Below are positions 49,259 to 49,287 of a stretch of DNA of 49,287 nt, one piece after another. Each line of letters starts with the position of its first letter. Positions within the stretch are counted from its first letter, which is position 1. The translations under genes and the position numbers were made by a program. The notes beneath the pieces were generated by a model. It ran no database searches. It worked only from the letters and a program-made list of their open reading frames with translations, and was not told the origin of the DNA. The DNA comes from CAYJUM01 sp964478915 (GTDB lineage Bacteria; Nitrospirota; Nitrospiria; Nitrospirales; Nitrospiraceae): positions 1-49,287 of the forward strand of contig CAYZKG010000001.1 of NCBI GenBank assembly GCA_964478915.1, in the 5' to 3' direction.

Positions 49259-49287
49259 GGAGTGAGGAGTGAGGAGTGAGGAGAGAG
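49241..49287 (+). repeat. GTGAGGA 7-bp tandem repeat at the scaffold end
   Basis: Six perfect copies of GTGAGGA (49241-49282) followed by GAGAG run to the last base. The first copies lie in the 3' end of the methyltransferase gene and supply its TGA stop. Any continuation is cut off, so this is a likely assembly end point. Confidence 0.9.

Noticed and set aside
49241..49287. CRISPR array
   Set aside because: The unit is 7 bases with no spacers; it is a simple tandem repeat.

Overview
The window reads as GC-rich chromosome of a Gram-negative bacterium: it has outer-membrane lipoproteins, a Wza/Wzc-type capsule or exopolysaccharide exporter, and TilS, FtsH and GlmM housekeeping genes. The order cytochrome-c assembly protein (CcsA/HemX-like) - hemA - hemC - cobA/hemD fusion - CBS protein - hemB, followed by ribF-tilS-hpt-ftsH-folP-glmM, together with the codon style, suggests a Nitrospira-like member of Nitrospirota. 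That assignment is inference; no 16S or nitrification gene is present. Three runs of exactly 100 N show that this is a scaffold, probably a draft or metagenome assembly, and the right end stops inside a 7-bp tandem repeat.

Region 1 (1-4330) holds small, mostly stand-alone genes: an EVE-domain protein cut by the left edge, a SprT-like metalloprotein, a small membrane protein, an Hsp20 chaperone with a clear terminator, a tRNA-Arg(ACG) on the minus strand with a strong promoter, and several small membrane, lipo- or secreted proteins. Region 2 (4085-7280, minus strand) is a compact three-gene operon: a Tat-signal amidohydrolase, a GH13 alpha-amylase-family enzyme and a tiny lipoprotein. A decayed Nudix gene (7355-7682) separates it from the next block.

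Region 3 (7709-24262, plus strand) is metabolic and housekeeping. A near-consensus promoter starts the tetrapyrrole operon (ccsA-like, hemA, zinc-ribbon membrane protein, hemC, cobA-hemD fusion, CBS-domain protein, hemB). This runs on into ribF, tilS and hpt, then ftsH from its own probable promoter, folP, glmM and comEC. Together these make uroporphyrinogen III and sirohaem precursors, flavin cofactors, tRNA-Ile lysidine, purine salvage products, folate and UDP-GlcNAc precursors, and the DNA-uptake channel.

Region 4 (24263-49258, plus strand) is a polysaccharide export and assembly cluster. It opens with an ExeA-type AAA+ ATPase, a degenerate HD-GYP protein, a Wza-type export lipoprotein, a Wzc-type tyrosine autokinase and an O-antigen ligase/polymerase-like protein. 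It continues with a long chain of overlapping genes: GT4, GT2 and GT9 glycosyltransferases, a flippase, an SGNH hydrolase, three GT-C (ArnT/PMT-like) membrane glycosyltransferases and SAM methyltransferases, including a GT2-methyltransferase fusion. The likely product is a heavily decorated exopolysaccharide, capsule or O-antigen, possibly under cyclic-di-GMP control.

Two dispersed repeat families run through the window: a G/C-rich hairpin repeat (19211, 22859, 29180, 38225, 43146) and a GTNAGGC-type 7-bp repeat (8593, about 20165, 21582, 49241). Both lie between or at the edges of genes, one copy is read through inside comEC, and at least one abuts an assembly gap. No CRISPR array, transposase, phage gene or defence system was seen. 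The most unusual items are the hollowed-out Nudix gene, the degenerate HD-GYP at the head of the polysaccharide cluster, the GT2-methyltransferase fusion, and the repeats that touch start codons and gene ends.
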